Assembly (NCBI RefSeq): GCF_012979535.1
Contig: NZ_CP053015.1
Coordinates: forward strand, 1,550,001-1,614,000
DNA from: Sphingomonas lacunae
GTDB lineage: Bacteria; Pseudomonadota; Alphaproteobacteria; Sphingomonadales; Sphingomonadaceae
Reading direction: 5' to 3'
Length of the DNA: 64,000 nt
The translations under genes were made by a program, and so were the position numbers. This document shows, in pieces, positions 26,963-36,162 of the stretch. The notes under the pieces are model-generated. The model was not told the DNA's origin. It searched no databases and worked only from the letters and a program-made list of their open reading frames with translations. Position 1 is the stretch's first letter. Every line of letters starts with the position of its first letter.

Positions 26963-27093
26963 GACGGTTGCGCCCGTCCACCCACCCCGCTGCGACTAAT
27001 TCGTTTCGCTCATAAGTCTCGCCCCCCTCCCGCCAGCGGGAGGGGGGAAGGAGGGGGAGGCCTTGCGCGTCTCCCGCCAGCGGGAGGGGCGGC
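26963..27093. repeat. Direct repeat copy 2, right of the DUF559 gene
   Basis: Matches 26360-26490 over about 130 bases with a few differences, mostly in the GGGAG/CTCCC tracts. The embedded perfect inverted repeat CCCCCCTCCCGC-CA-GCGGGAGGGGGG lies at 27022-27047, and a shorter CTCCCGC-CA-GCGGGAG follows at 27071-27086. The region 26907-27146 has no gene. Confidence 0.85.
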
Positions 27094-27146
27094 TCCCCCA
27101 CCATTATCAGCTTGCGCGCACAGGCTGTGCCAATAGGTTGGCGGGC

Positions 27147-28670
27147 ATGACTGACTGGACACCGGAAATCGAGGAACTCCACCTGCGCCAGCAAATGGCC
27201 GAGCGCATGGGCGGGGAGGAGAAGGTTGCGCGACAGCACAGCCGGGGCAAGATGGATGCGCGGGCGCGGCTGGCCGCCATCGTCGATCCGGGCAGTTTTC
27301 GCGAGATTGGCAAGATTGCCGGGCGGGGCAGCTATGATGCCGATGGCAATCTGGTGGACCTCGCCGCGTCGAACTTCATCTTTGGCCGGGCCAATGTGAA
27401 CGGTCGCCCGGTGGTGGCGTCGGCCGATGACTTCACCGTGCGCGGCGGGGCGGCGGATGCGGCGTTGCACCGCAAATTCATCCAGTGTGAGGCGATGGCG
27501 CATGAAATGGGCCTGCCGCTGATCCGCATGATCGATGGCACGGGTGGCGGCGGATCGGTCAAGACGCTCGAGGAAACGGGCTATACCTATGTCCCCGCCG
27601 TGCCGGGCTGGGGTGACATCATCGCCAATCTCGACACGGTGCCGGTGGTGGCGCTTGCACTGGGGCCGACCGCCGGGCTGGGCGCGGCGCGGGTGGTCGC
27701 GAGCCATTATTCGATCATGGTCAAGGGCCTGTCGCAACTGTTTGCCGCCGGGCCTGCAGTGGCGGCGGCGATTGGCGACACGCTCGACCGCGAGCAGCTT
27801 GGCGGGGTCGAAGTCCATGCGCGCAATGGCGTGGTGGACGAGGAAGTCGCCAGTGAGGCCGAAGCGTTCGCGGCGGCGCGGCGGTTCCTCTCCTACCTGC
27901 CCGACAATGTGAACCGGTTGGCACAGCGGACCCAGCCGACCGACCGGGTCGGGCGGCGCGACCAGTCCTTGCTCGCCGCCGTGCCGCGCGATGCCAAGCA
28001 GGTCTATTCGATGCGGCGCATATTGGAGAGCGTTGTCGACAAGGGATCGCTGTTCATCATGGGCGCGCGCTGGGGGCGGGCGGCGATCACCGCCTTTGCC
28101 CGGCTCGATGGCTGGCCGGTGGCGGTGCTGGCGAGCGACCCGAGCTATCTCGGCGGATCATGGGATGCGCGGACCAGCGAGAAGGCCGAACGCTTCGTCA
28201 AGCTGGCCGACCAGTTCCGCCTGCCCATCGTCCATCTGGTCGACAATCCCGGTTTCATGATCGGCGGGGAGGCCGAGCGGACGGGGACGATCCGCTATGG
28301 CGTTCAGGCGATGAACGCGATTTACCGGGCAAAAGTGCCGCTGGCGTCGGTCATCATCCGCCGCGCCTATGGCATCGCCGGCAGCGCGATGAGCAATGCC
28401 GAACGGTTCCAGTACCGCTTTGCCTGGCCGAGCGGGGACTGGGGCAGCCTGCCGATCGAGGGTGGGGTCGAGGTCGCCTACAAGAGCGAGCTGGCAGCGG
28501 CCGAGGACCCGGCGGCGCATCTGGAGGCTATCCGCGCGCGATTGAACAAGGTGCGCAGCCCGTTCCGCACGGCCGAGAAGTTCGGCGTCGAGGACATCAT
28601 CGACCCGCGCGACACGCGGCCCTTGCTGTGCGAATTTGCCGAGCTGGCGTGGCGCAAGCTGGGGGCGTGA
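27147..28670 (+). CDS. Acyl-CoA carboxylase carboxyltransferase subunit (beta)
   Basis: About 507 residues, the carboxyltransferase half of a biotin-dependent acyl-CoA carboxylase. The enzyme moves carboxyl from carboxybiotin to acetyl-, propionyl- or methylcrotonyl-CoA. The blocks ARLAAIVDPGSFREIG, GGSVKTLEETGYTY and the C-terminal VPLASVIIRRAYGIAGSAMSN fit the family. The frame opens at 27063, but the ATG at 27147 is the natural start. No biotin carboxylase or biotinyl carrier gene is near, so its partner is elsewhere. The exact acyl-CoA is not decided. Confidence 0.88.
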   Translation: MTDWTPEIEELHLRQQMAERMGGEEKVARQHSRGKMDARARLAAIVDPGSFREIGKIAGRGSYDADGNLVDLAASNFIFGRANVNGRPVVASADDFTVRGGAADAALHRKFIQCEAMAHEMGLPLIRMIDGTGGGGSVKTLEETGYTYVPAVPGWGDIIANLDTVPVVALALGPTAGLGAARVVASHYSIMVKGLSQLFAAGPAVAAAIGDTLDREQLGGVEVHARNGVVDEEVASEAEAFAAARRFLSYLPDNVNRLAQRTQPTDRVGRRDQSLLAAVPRDAKQVYSMRRILESVVDKGSLFIMGARWGRAAITAFARLDGWPVAVLASDPSYLGGSWDARTSEKAERFVKLADQFRLPIVHLVDNPGFMIGGEAERTGTIRYGVQAMNAIYRAKVPLASVIIRRAYGIAGSAMSNAERFQYRFAWPSGDWGSLPIEGGVEVAYKSELAAAEDPAAHLEAIRARLNKVRSPFRTAEKFGVEDIIDPRDTRPLLCEFAELAWRKLGA

Positions 28671-28682
28671 CGCCCTCTTGCC

Positions 28683-29162
28683 TCAGGCGGCGGCGAGGCC
28701 GGTGAGGGCATCCCCGTCAACGCGCATGACCGTCCATTCGTCCATCAGCCGGGCGCCGAGTTTCTTGTAAAAGCCGATGGCGGGTTCGTTCCAGTCGAGC
28801 ACGCTCCATTCGAGGCGGGCGCAATCGCGCTCGACCGCGATGGCAGCGAGTCGGCTGAGCAGCGCCTTGCCGAGGCCCGAGCCGCGCGCGGCAGGGCGAA
28901 CGAACAGATCCTCGAGATAGACGCCCGGCTTCCCCTCAAAGGTCGAGAAATTGTGGAAGAAGAGGGCGAACCCCTGCGGCTCTCCGTCAATCTCCCCGAT
29001 GATGACTTCGGCATAGGGGCGGGCACCGAACAGCTTCTCCCCCATCACCGCTTCATCAAAGCGTACCTCGTCGGCCAGCTTCTCATAGTCGGCGAGGTCG
29101 CGGATGAATTGCGCGATGAGCGACAGGTCGGCGCGGCTTGCGGGGCGGATCGAGAGGGTCAT
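28683..29162 (-). CDS. GNAT-family N-acetyltransferase
   Basis: A 159-residue acetyltransferase. The acetyl-CoA-binding motif appears as LEDLFVRPAARGSGLGKALLSRLA, followed by LEWSVLDWNEPAIGFYKKLGA. The sequence resembles the diamine acetyltransferase-like group, but the acceptor is unknown. It lies 8 bases from ispG, downstream on the same strand, so may be co-transcribed with it. Confidence 0.92.
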   Translation of the reverse strand: MTLSIRPASRADLSLIAQFIRDLADYEKLADEVRFDEAVMGEKLFGARPYAEVIIGEIDGEPQGFALFFHNFSTFEGKPGVYLEDLFVRPAARGSGLGKALLSRLAAIAVERDCARLEWSVLDWNEPAIGFYKKLGARLMDEWTVMRVDGDALTGLAAA

Positions 29163-29169
29163 GCGCTGA

Positions 29170-30306
29170 TCAGCTGTGCTTGCCGTGGGTCACGTCCATG
29201 CTGACGGCGCGGCCAGCGTCGATCTCCGCCGCCTTGGCTTCGACGAGGCTGACGATATGGGCGATCATGTCGTCATCCTGGACATGATGGTCGGTCACGC
29301 CTGACAGATAGACCATATGCTTGCCATTGCCGCCGCCGGTGATGCCGATGTCGGTCTCCCGCGCCTCGCCGGGTCCATTGACAACGCAGCCAAGGACCGA
29401 GAGCGACATGGGGGTGCGGATGTGGCTGAGCGCGTCTTCAAGCTTTTCGACCGTGCGGATCACGTCAAAACCCTGTCGCGCGCAGCTGGGGCAGGAGACA
29501 ATGCGGACACCGCGGGTACGCAGGCCGAGGGCCTTGAGGATGTCGTAACCGACGCGCACTTCCTGTTCGGGCTCTGCCGAGAGGGAGACTCGGATGGTAT
29601 CGCCGATGCCGAACCACAACAGGCTGCCGAGGCCGATGGCCGACTTGACCGTGCCCGAGATCAGCCCGCCGGCTTCGGTGATGCCAAGGTGCAGCGGGCA
29701 ATCGACCGCTTCGGCAAGCTGTTGGTAAGCGGCGACGGCGAGGAAGACGTCCGACGCCTTTACCGCGACCTTGTACTCGTGAAAATCATGGTCCTGCAGC
29801 AGCTTGATATGGTCGAGCGCGGATTCGACCAGCGCCTCGGGGCAAGGCTCGCCATATTTTTCGAGCAGGTCCTTTTCGAGGCTGCCGGCGTTGACACCGA
29901 TGCGGATGGCGCAACCATTCGCCTTGGCCGCGCGGACGACTTCGGCGACACGCTCGCTGCTGCCGATATTGCCGGGATTGATGCGGAGACAGGCGGCACC
30001 AGCGTCGGCAGCCTCAAGCGCACGCTTGTAGTGGAAATGGATGTCGGCGACGATCGGAACGGTCGATGCGCGGACAATCTGTTTGAAGCCGGCGGTCGCT
30101 TCCTCGGTCGGGCAGGAGACACGGATGATATCCGCCCCGGCTTCCTCACAGCGGCGAATCTGCTCGACGGTGGCCTTGACGTCCTCGGTCGGCGTGTTGG
30201 TCATCGTCTGCACCGTGATCGGCGCATTGCCGCCAACGGGCACATTGCCAACCATGATCTGGCGCGAGGGACGGCGGATGATATCGCGCCAGGGACGAAT
30301 GGACAT
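29170..30306 (-). CDS. ispG: (E)-4-hydroxy-3-methylbut-2-enyl-diphosphate synthase (flavodoxin)
   Basis: Iron-sulfur enzyme of the non-mevalonate isoprenoid pathway, converting methylerythritol cyclodiphosphate to HMBPP. About 378 residues. The [4Fe-4S] Cys ligands are in [12 protein letters not shown] and [11 protein letters not shown], and the [20 protein letters not shown]-terminal block is diagnostic. The frame extends to 30549, but the ATG at 30306 (MSIRPWRD) has AGAGG before it. It is divergent from the porin gene, with about 245 bases between the two starts (30307-30551) that should contain both promoters. Confidence 0.97.
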   Translation of the reverse strand: MSIRPWRDIIRRPSRQIMVGNVPVGGNAPITVQTMTNTPTEDVKATVEQIRRCEEAGADIIRVSCPTEEATAGFKQIVRASTVPIVADIHFHYKRALEAADAGAACLRINPGNIGSSERVAEVVRAAKANGCAIRIGVNAGSLEKDLLEKYGEPCPEALVESALDHIKLLQDHDFHEYKVAVKASDVFLAVAAYQQLAEAVDCPLHLGITEAGGLISGTVKSAIGLGSLLWFGIGDTIRVSLSAEPEQEVRVGYDILKALGLRTRGVRIVSCPSCARQGFDVIRTVEKLEDALSHIRTPMSLSVLGCVVNGPGEARETDIGITGGGNGKHMVYLSGVTDHHVQDDDMIAHIVSLVEAKAAEIDAGRAVSMDVTHGKHS

Positions 30307-30551
30307 GAGGCCTCTCTGAGCAGGGTGGCAACCGGGGGGAATGATGGCGCCGCTATACCGCCCCCTGTTGCGCCGATGCAACATGATGCGCCGCTTTGAC
30401 ACGCATGAACTGCTTTTTTCCTTGTGCGCCGCAGCATGGCTGTGCACAAAGCCGTTGACGCGAATGACTTTCCGGCGGGGCGCAGCCCGGCGACAGAGAA
30501 AAGCGGCGCGCGCAGGTGGGACGGAACGCAACAACCTGAAGGGGTTCAATA

Positions 30552-31313
30552 ATGCGCACGTCCATGAAGGGTCTGGTGGCCCTCGCTCTCCTTTCGTCTT
30601 CCGTTCCTGCTTTCGCGCAGGACGAAGCTCCGCCCAGCGACATCACCGTTACCGGCAGCGTCACTGTTGTCAGCGACTATCGTTTCCGCGGCATCTCCCA
30701 GACTGACGAGGATTTTGCCGTGCAGGGCGGCATCACCGTCTCGCACGCGTCGGGCGTCTATGCCGGTATCTGGGGTTCGAGCATCAGCGATTATGTGGCC
30801 GCCGGCGGCGATCAGGAAATCGACTTCTCGCTGGGTTACAGCACCGAAGTGGCTCCCGGCACGGTGATCGATGTCGGTGCCATCTATTATTACTATCCCG
30901 GCGCCGAATCGGTGATTCCGGGATACAACTCGGACTTCCTGGAAACCTATGCCAGCGTGAAGCACAGCTTCGGTCCGGCATCGGCCAAGCTGCTGGTCGC
31001 CTATGCCCCCAAGCAGAGCGCGCTTAGCATCGGCGCCGGCAAGGAAGATAATCTGTACATCGGTACCGACCTGTCGATCGGCATTCCCGATACGCCGGTC
31101 AGCCTGTCGGCCCACTTTGGCCACAGCTTTGGCCCCAGCTATCTGACCATCGGTAGCGAGTATAGCGACTGGAGCATCGGCGCATCCTATGCGGCCGGGC
31201 CGGTGACCTTCGGTGTCAGCTATGTTGATGCCAGCGGTGGTGCCTTTGTCTCCCCGTCAGGTCGCGACATCGCCGATGGCGCGCTGTTGTTCAGCGTCGG
31301 CGCCAGCTTCTGA
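30552..31313 (+). CDS. TorF-family putative outer-membrane porin
   Basis: Outer-membrane beta-barrel protein of 253 residues with a signal peptide ([19 protein letters not shown]). The N-terminal motif [20 protein letters not shown] and repeated aromatic beta-strand segments ending at a C-terminal FSVGASF are typical of the TorF/Gcw_chp family. Members are common, sometimes highly expressed, in sphingomonads and related bacteria; no substrate is established. The ATG follows GAAGGGGTTCAATA. The C-terminal Phe is the usual barrel assembly signal. Confidence 0.9.
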   Translation: MRTSMKGLVALALLSSSVPAFAQDEAPPSDITVTGSVTVVSDYRFRGISQTDEDFAVQGGITVSHASGVYAGIWGSSISDYVAAGGDQEIDFSLGYSTEVAPGTVIDVGAIYYYYPGAESVIPGYNSDFLETYASVKHSFGPASAKLLVAYAPKQSALSIGAGKEDNLYIGTDLSIGIPDTPVSLSAHFGHSFGPSYLTIGSEYSDWSIGASYAAGPVTFGVSYVDASGGAFVSPSGRDIADGALLFSVGASF

Positions 31314-31330
31314 GCTGAACGGGACCAGAC

Positions 31331-31352
31331 CCGCCGCGGCTAACCGCGGCGG
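31331..31352. terminator. GC-rich hairpin after the porin gene
   Basis: CCGCCGCGG-CTAA-CCGCGGCGG: a perfect 9 bp stem with a 4-base loop, 18 bases after the porin stop codon. There is no T tract after it, so it may stabilise the transcript or act only as a weak terminator. Confidence 0.45.
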
Positions 31353-31414
31353 TCATGCGGCAGGCGGCGCTTCCGGGGGGATGCGCTGCCTGTTGTGTTT
31401 GCAAACATCAGCAC

Positions 31415-32185
31415 TCACCCATAGGCCCGGACAAAGAACACCGCTGTCGTCGCCGCCGTCACCGCCAGCGTCCACCAGCGGATGGCAAGCGCGGGCAGGC
31501 GGTTGCCGATCTTGGCCCCTGCCCAGCCGCCGATCAGCGCGCCGAGCAGCATCGGCACGCACCAGCGCCAGTCCACCATGCCGAGCCCGATGAAGATCAG
31601 CGCGGCGGCGGTGTTGGCGATGCCGAGCATCAGCGTGCGCGGCGCCATCAGCCGGTGCGGCGGCAGATGGGCGAGCAGACCATAGGTCGCCGTCGTCATG
31701 ATGCCGACCCCGCCGCCGAAATAGCCGCCATAAAGGCCGAGCAGCGCCTGCGCGACGAGCAGCGTCCGCGCGCCGATGCTGACCCGCTCATGCAGCCATC
31801 CCGCAACCGACTTGCCAAAGGCGATGGCGAGAAAGGCGATCAGCAACAGCCAGGGGATAATGATGTCAAAAGTGTGCGTCGGCGTCGCCACCAGCAACAA
31901 CGACCCGCCCAGCCCACCGGCAAAGGTGATCAGCCCCAGCGTGCGGATCGACACGCCGCCCAGCGGCTTCAGATCATGGCGAAACCCCCAGGCAGCGGAA
32001 AGCGCCCCCGGCTGCAACGCGACATTGCTGGTCGCATTGGCCGTGGTCGACGGCAGCCCCAGCGCAATCAGCGCCGGTAGTGTCGCAAAGGTCCCACCCC
32101 CTGCCAAGGCATTCATCGCCCCGCCCAGAAATCCGGCGCCCGCAGCGAGGGCAAGCGTGGCAGGGGTGAGCGCGGCAAAGTCCAT
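31415..32185 (-). CDS. Sulfite exporter TauE/SafE family membrane protein
   Basis: A 256-residue membrane protein with eight hydrophobic segments. The N-terminus has AGFLGGAMNALAGGGTFATLPALIALG, the family's first repeat, and a second half-repeat GLYGGYFGGGVGIMTTATYGLL follows. The two GGG-rich blocks mark it as TauE/SafE. Members export sulfite or organosulfonates, but the substrate is usually unassigned. It faces the TorF porin across a 100-base gap that contains the hairpin. Confidence 0.93.
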   Translation of the reverse strand: MDFAALTPATLALAAGAGFLGGAMNALAGGGTFATLPALIALGLPSTTANATSNVALQPGALSAAWGFRHDLKPLGGVSIRTLGLITFAGGLGGSLLLVATPTHTFDIIIPWLLLIAFLAIAFGKSVAGWLHERVSIGARTLLVAQALLGLYGGYFGGGVGIMTTATYGLLAHLPPHRLMAPRTLMLGIANTAAALIFIGLGMVDWRWCVPMLLGALIGGWAGAKIGNRLPALAIRWWTLAVTAATTAVFFVRAYG

Positions 32186-32290
32186 CGCGCGGCGTTAGGG
32201 GATTTTGGGTGGTGTGGCGAGGGGGTGCTAACCAACTGGCAAGGCGCGTGAGGCTATTGATGGCGAGACGGCGGATGTGATGGGGCGCAT

Positions 32291-32866
32291 GTGGACAAGA
32301 TGATGGATCATGGCGGACTGCGCCTGTCGGGCAGGGTACTGCTGCTGTCTGCCACGCCTTTTGTCCTGCCGCTGCTGCTGACCTTTGCCCTGGCCCTGAC
32401 CATCGGCGAAAGCTGGCCACGTCAGATCGCGCCGGGATCTGGCCTCAAACTGGCGGGGCTGCTGGCAACGGCGGGGGTAACGGCGCTGGTCGCGCTGTGG
32501 GTGGGCCGGGGATTGCCGACACCGATGCGGCGCTTTGTCGCGCTGTTCGCGATGGTCACCGGCCTGATGGGCTGGCCGGTGTGGAGCGTCGGAATCCTGC
32601 CCAGCCTCAACGGCGCACAACTCGGCCCGCGCCAGACGGTGACAATGGCCGTGGAAGGGCTTGAAACCTCGCGCCGCACCAAATCCAACGTGATCGATCA
32701 TTGGGCCAGATTGCGCCCGATCGAACCCGATGCGCCAGTGGCGGCGGGCCGTTACTTCATTGACGAGGCAAGCCACGTACGCTGGACAGCGACACGCGCC
32801 ACCACGGTGAAGTTGGAGGTGGCAAGCGGTGCCTTGGGCGCGGTGGTGGTGACGGGGACGGAGTGA
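32291..32866 (+). CDS. Hypothetical membrane-associated protein
   Basis: A 191-residue protein with three hydrophobic segments near residues 15-40, 52-70 and 83-102, then a soluble C-terminal domain of about 85 residues (QTVTMAVEGLETSRRTKSNV onward) ending in beta-rich sequence. No family is recognised. The start is GTG at 32291, with an ATG at 32300. It lies on the opposite strand to its neighbours and ends 25 bases from the rlmN stop. Confidence 0.65.
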   Translation: MDKMMDHGGLRLSGRVLLLSATPFVLPLLLTFALALTIGESWPRQIAPGSGLKLAGLLATAGVTALVALWVGRGLPTPMRRFVALFAMVTGLMGWPVWSVGILPSLNGAQLGPRQTVTMAVEGLETSRRTKSNVIDHWARLRPIEPDAPVAAGRYFIDEASHVRWTATRATTVKLEVASGALGAVVVTGTE

Positions 32867-32891
32867 AGATCGGCGTTGGGGCTTCTATCGT

Positions 32892-34163
32892 TCAGCCCAG
32901 CGCGGCCTGTTTTTCCTCGGCGAGGCGGTCGAGTTCGGCGCGGCTCATCTTTTGCGCCTGCGTTTTCAACTGGCCGCAGGCGGCGGCAATGTCCCGCCCG
33001 CGCGGGGTGCGGACCGGGGCGCTGATGCCGGCGTTGAATATGATGTCGCTGAACCGCTGGATGCGCTCGGGCGTCGAGCATTCGTACAGCGCGCCGGGCC
33101 AGGGGTTGAAGGGGATCAGGTTGACCTTGGCCGGCAGGCGGTACTGGCGGATCAGGCGGACCAGTTCCTGTGCATCCTCGTCGCTGTCATTCTTGTCCTT
33201 GAGCATGACATATTCGAAGGTGATGCGCCGGGCATTGTTGGCGCCGGGGTAGGCGGCACAGGCGCCGAGCAACTCGTCGATGCCATATTTGCGGTTGATC
33301 GGCACGATCTCGTCGCGAATCTCCTTGCTCACCGCGTGCAGGCTGACGGCGAGGTTGACGCCGATTTCCTCGCCCGCGCGGGCCATCATCGGCACGACGC
33401 CGCTGGTCGACAGGGTGATGCGCCGCTTGGACAGGGCGAGGCCGTCGCCGTCCATGACGATCTTCATCGCGTCACGCACATTGTCGAAATTGTAGAGCGG
33501 TTCGCCCATGCCCATCAGCACGATATTGGTCAGCAGGCGGCCATCGGGGGTATAGTGGGGGGCGTCGTCATCCTCGGCCTCGTCAGCCTCCGGGCTGGCG
33601 CTGGCCATGCTGCCCTTGGGCCATTCGCCGAGCGAATCGCGGGCGAGCATCACCTGCCCAACTATCTCCCCGGCGGTGAGATTACGGACGAGGCGCATCG
33701 TGCCGGTGTGACAGAAACGGCAGTTCAGGGTGCAGCCGACCTGGCTGGAGATGCACAGCGTGCCACGATCGGCATCAGGGATGAACACCATCTCGAACTC
33801 ATGCCCGTCGGCAGTGGCGAGCAGCCATTTGCGGGTGCCGTCGGACGAGACCTGAGCGGTGACGATGTCGGGACGGCCGACAACGAAGCGCTCGGCAAGC
33901 CAGGGACGCATCGCCTTGGCAATGTCGGTCATCGCGTCAAAGCTGTCGACGCCGCGATGATATATCCAGTGCCAGATCTGCTTGGCGCGCAGTTTCGCCT
34001 GTTTGGTATCGAGCCCCGCATCGGCCAGCACCTGGCGGATCGTGTCCCGCGGCAGGCCGACGAGGTCGATGCGGCCGTCCGGGCGGACAGGCACATCGCG
34101 GGCGACGGGGACAGGATCAATGGCGCCGGCGATCGGCATCAGGGGCGTGGCAATGGTGGACAT
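32892..34163 (-). CDS. rlmN: 23S rRNA/tRNA adenine-C2 methyltransferase RlmN
   Basis: Radical SAM enzyme that methylates C2 of A2503 in 23S rRNA and A37 in some tRNAs. The radical SAM cluster is [12 protein letters not shown], with the CxxxCxxC spacing. The [10 protein letters not shown] and [13 protein letters not shown] blocks follow. About 423 residues; an acidic insert near the middle ([19 protein letters not shown]) is longer than in typical members. The catalytic Cys of the C-terminal ASYEC-like site is in [16 protein letters not shown] at 34163 is used; the frame opens at 34175. Confidence 0.95.
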   Translation of the reverse strand: MSTIATPLMPIAGAIDPVPVARDVPVRPDGRIDLVGLPRDTIRQVLADAGLDTKQAKLRAKQIWHWIYHRGVDSFDAMTDIAKAMRPWLAERFVVGRPDIVTAQVSSDGTRKWLLATADGHEFEMVFIPDADRGTLCISSQVGCTLNCRFCHTGTMRLVRNLTAGEIVGQVMLARDSLGEWPKGSMASASPEADEAEDDDAPHYTPDGRLLTNIVLMGMGEPLYNFDNVRDAMKIVMDGDGLALSKRRITLSTSGVVPMMARAGEEIGVNLAVSLHAVSKEIRDEIVPINRKYGIDELLGACAAYPGANNARRITFEYVMLKDKNDSDEDAQELVRLIRQYRLPAKVNLIPFNPWPGALYECSTPERIQRFSDIIFNAGISAPVRTPRGRDIAAACGQLKTQAQKMSRAELDRLAEEKQAALG

Positions 34164-34252
34164 GCGCCGCCACATAGCGTGAAATGCGGCAACTTGCCAT
34201 CCATCTGCGCAGCCTATCTGGCCGCGCCATCACGCCACCCCGGAGTTTCCGC

Positions 34253-34675
34253 ATGATCGACCGACTGTTTACCCGAATCGCCAGCCGCACCGCCCAATTT
34301 GCCGGGCAACCGCTGGCGTTCATCGTCGCGCTCAGCGTGATCATCCTGTGGGGGGTGACCGGTCCGCTGTTCGGCTATTCCGATACCTGGCAGCTGGTGA
34401 TCAACACATCGACGACGATCATCACCTTTCTGATGGTATTTGTTATCCAGAACAGCCAGAATCGGGATGCGGCGGCATTGCAGGCGAAGCTGGACGAGTT
34501 GATCCGCGCGGTTGCCCATGCGCGCAACGAGTTCATAGGAATCGAGCATTTGTCCGATCATGAGGTGGAGGGCATTCGTGCCGCGCTGGAAAAGGAGGTG
34601 GCAGTGGCGGCTGACCAGATAGACCAGCGCCACCGTCGCCGGTCGACCTTGCAACGTCTGGCAAAGCGGCTGTGA
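34253..34675 (+). CDS. Low-affinity iron permease family membrane protein
   Basis: A 140-residue protein with two strongly hydrophobic segments (AFIVALSVIILWGVTGPLF and VINTSTTIITFLMVFVIQ) followed by a charged cytosolic helix with QNSQNRDAAALQAKLDEL. This two-helix plus QNSQNRD pattern matches the family that includes the yeast Fet4-like iron permease region, though the bacterial function is uncertain. The ATG at 34253 follows CCGGAG; the frame opens at 34184. It sits divergently from rlmN. Confidence 0.85.
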   Translation: MIDRLFTRIASRTAQFAGQPLAFIVALSVIILWGVTGPLFGYSDTWQLVINTSTTIITFLMVFVIQNSQNRDAAALQAKLDELIRAVAHARNEFIGIEHLSDHEVEGIRAALEKEVAVAADQIDQRHRRRSTLQRLAKRL

Positions 34676-34708
34676 CCGCTGACGATCCGGGAAGGAAAGG
34701 GCCAAACC

Positions 34709-35629
34709 ATGTGTGATGATCTGACAGAGAGCGACAACAGCCTGTTTTTTGCGCGGCGCGATGTCGCCAAGCTGGGGGCCGGAGCCGGACTCGCCGCGAT
34801 GCTTGGCAGCTATGCGACGGCGGCCATGGGTGCGGAGACGACTCCTGTTGTCGCAGAAACGCCGGCGCTGCCGGTGACATCCGCCATGGTCGAGATTCCG
34901 ACCCTCGATGGCACCGCAGACGCCTTTTTCGTCCACCCGGACAGCGGGCGGCATCCGGCCGTCATTCTGTGGCCGGATATTGCCGGGTTGCGTCCCGCCT
35001 ATCAACAGATGGCTAATCGACTGGCGTCGGCTGGCTATGCCGTACTGGCGGTCAACCAATATTATCGTCGCGCCCGTTCACCGGTTTTGTCGAGCTTTGC
35101 CGAATGGCGTTCAGAGGCCGGACGTGCCCGGTTGCAACCGATGATCAATGACCTGATCCCGTGGGCGACGATGCGCGACGCCGACAGCTTTGTCAGCTGG
35201 CTCGATGCCCAGCCCAGCGTTGATGTGCGACGCGAAATCGGCAGTGCCGGCTATTGCATGGGTGGACCACATGCTTTTCGTACCGCTGCCGCAAGTGCCG
35301 GCCGGGTCGGGGCCATCGCGTCCTTCCATGGCGGTGGGCTGGTGACCGATGCTGGCGACAGTCCGCACCGGCTGATGGACCGGTTCACGGCTATCATGCT
35401 GATCGCCATTGCCCAGAATGACCATGACCGACGGCCTGGCGACAAGGACGCGCTGATCGCCGCGATGGAAGCGAATGACCGCCCCGGCGAGGTAGAGGTC
35501 TATCCCGCGCAGCATGGCTGGTGCACCATCGATTCACCGGTGTTTGATCCGGTTCAGGCCGAGCGGGCGTGGAGCCGCATGCTGGCGATGTTCGGCGAAC
35601 GGTTGCAGGGACGAACCGAAGCAGCCTGA
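34709..35629 (+). CDS. Dienelactone hydrolase family protein with Tat-like signal
   Basis: An alpha/beta hydrolase of 306 residues. The nucleophile is Cys183 in GYCMGG, as in dienelactone hydrolase. The catalytic His lies in YPAQHGWC near the C-terminus; Asp is expected in the AIAQNDHD region. The N-terminal RRDVAKLGAGAGLAAMLG segment resembles a twin-arginine signal peptide, which would place it outside the cytoplasm. It lies 33 bases after the iron permease-like gene and may be co-transcribed with it. The natural substrate is unknown. Confidence 0.86.
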   Translation: MCDDLTESDNSLFFARRDVAKLGAGAGLAAMLGSYATAAMGAETTPVVAETPALPVTSAMVEIPTLDGTADAFFVHPDSGRHPAVILWPDIAGLRPAYQQMANRLASAGYAVLAVNQYYRRARSPVLSSFAEWRSEAGRARLQPMINDLIPWATMRDADSFVSWLDAQPSVDVRREIGSAGYCMGGPHAFRTAAASAGRVGAIASFHGGGLVTDAGDSPHRLMDRFTAIMLIAIAQNDHDRRPGDKDALIAAMEANDRPGEVEVYPAQHGWCTIDSPVFDPVQAERAWSRMLAMFGERLQGRTEAA

Positions 35630-35664
35630 AGAGCGGAACGGCAGCTCAGGCGGGCGTCAGCAAA

Positions 35665-36162
35665 CTAGCGACGGGCGCAGCCGAGCGCGGCGGCGTCGAT
35701 CGCGGTGGCGGCGCCGCGCAGGCGCCAACTGGCGGTCATGGTTCCGCCGCGCTGGCCAATGGCGGTGACAGACATGGCGGTCGAGCTGCGCATCGCGGCG
35801 ACGATGGCGGCGTCCATGCGGGCGTCGCGCGCCCAGGCACCTGCGCCGCGCGGGCTGAGCAGGAATCGCTGGCTGCCGATGGTCAGCGCGGGGGCGCGGC
35901 GGGTGTCGAGCGGGCGAGGGAAACGCAGGAAAATCTGGCTGCGGACGCGGTCGGCGGGCCAAAAGCCGATGGTGGCATAGCCGCCGGCTATGGTGGCGGA
36001 TTCGGGCTCGGCAATGGCGTAGCAGCGCGGCGTTTCGGGATCGCGGAAGGCGCCCCAGTCGCCGAAGACGCCGAGTGAATCGCGGGCGAGGGCGGGGGTG
36101 GCGGGGAGCGCGGCGGTGAGGGTGGTGAGGGCGGCGAAAGTGAAGGCGAGATAGAGCCTCAT
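35665..36162 (-). CDS. Hypothetical periplasmic protein, IalB-like
   Basis: A 165-residue protein with a signal peptide (YLAFTFAALTTLTAALPATPALA) and a mature region containing FGDWGAFRDPETPRCYAIAE. This W-G-x-x-x-D/C-Y-A pattern resembles the invasion-associated locus B family, in which a Cys-rich, small beta-protein is exported. It is compact, with GSQRFLLSPRGAGAWARD and a closing LGCARR. The start ATG overlaps the stop of the phosphatase gene upstream by 4 bases (ATGA). Function is unknown. Confidence 0.68.
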   Translation of the reverse strand: MRLYLAFTFAALTTLTAALPATPALARDSLGVFGDWGAFRDPETPRCYAIAEPESATIAGGYATIGFWPADRVRSQIFLRFPRPLDTRRAPALTIGSQRFLLSPRGAGAWARDARMDAAIVAAMRSSTAMSVTAIGQRGGTMTASWRLRGAATAIDAAALGCARR

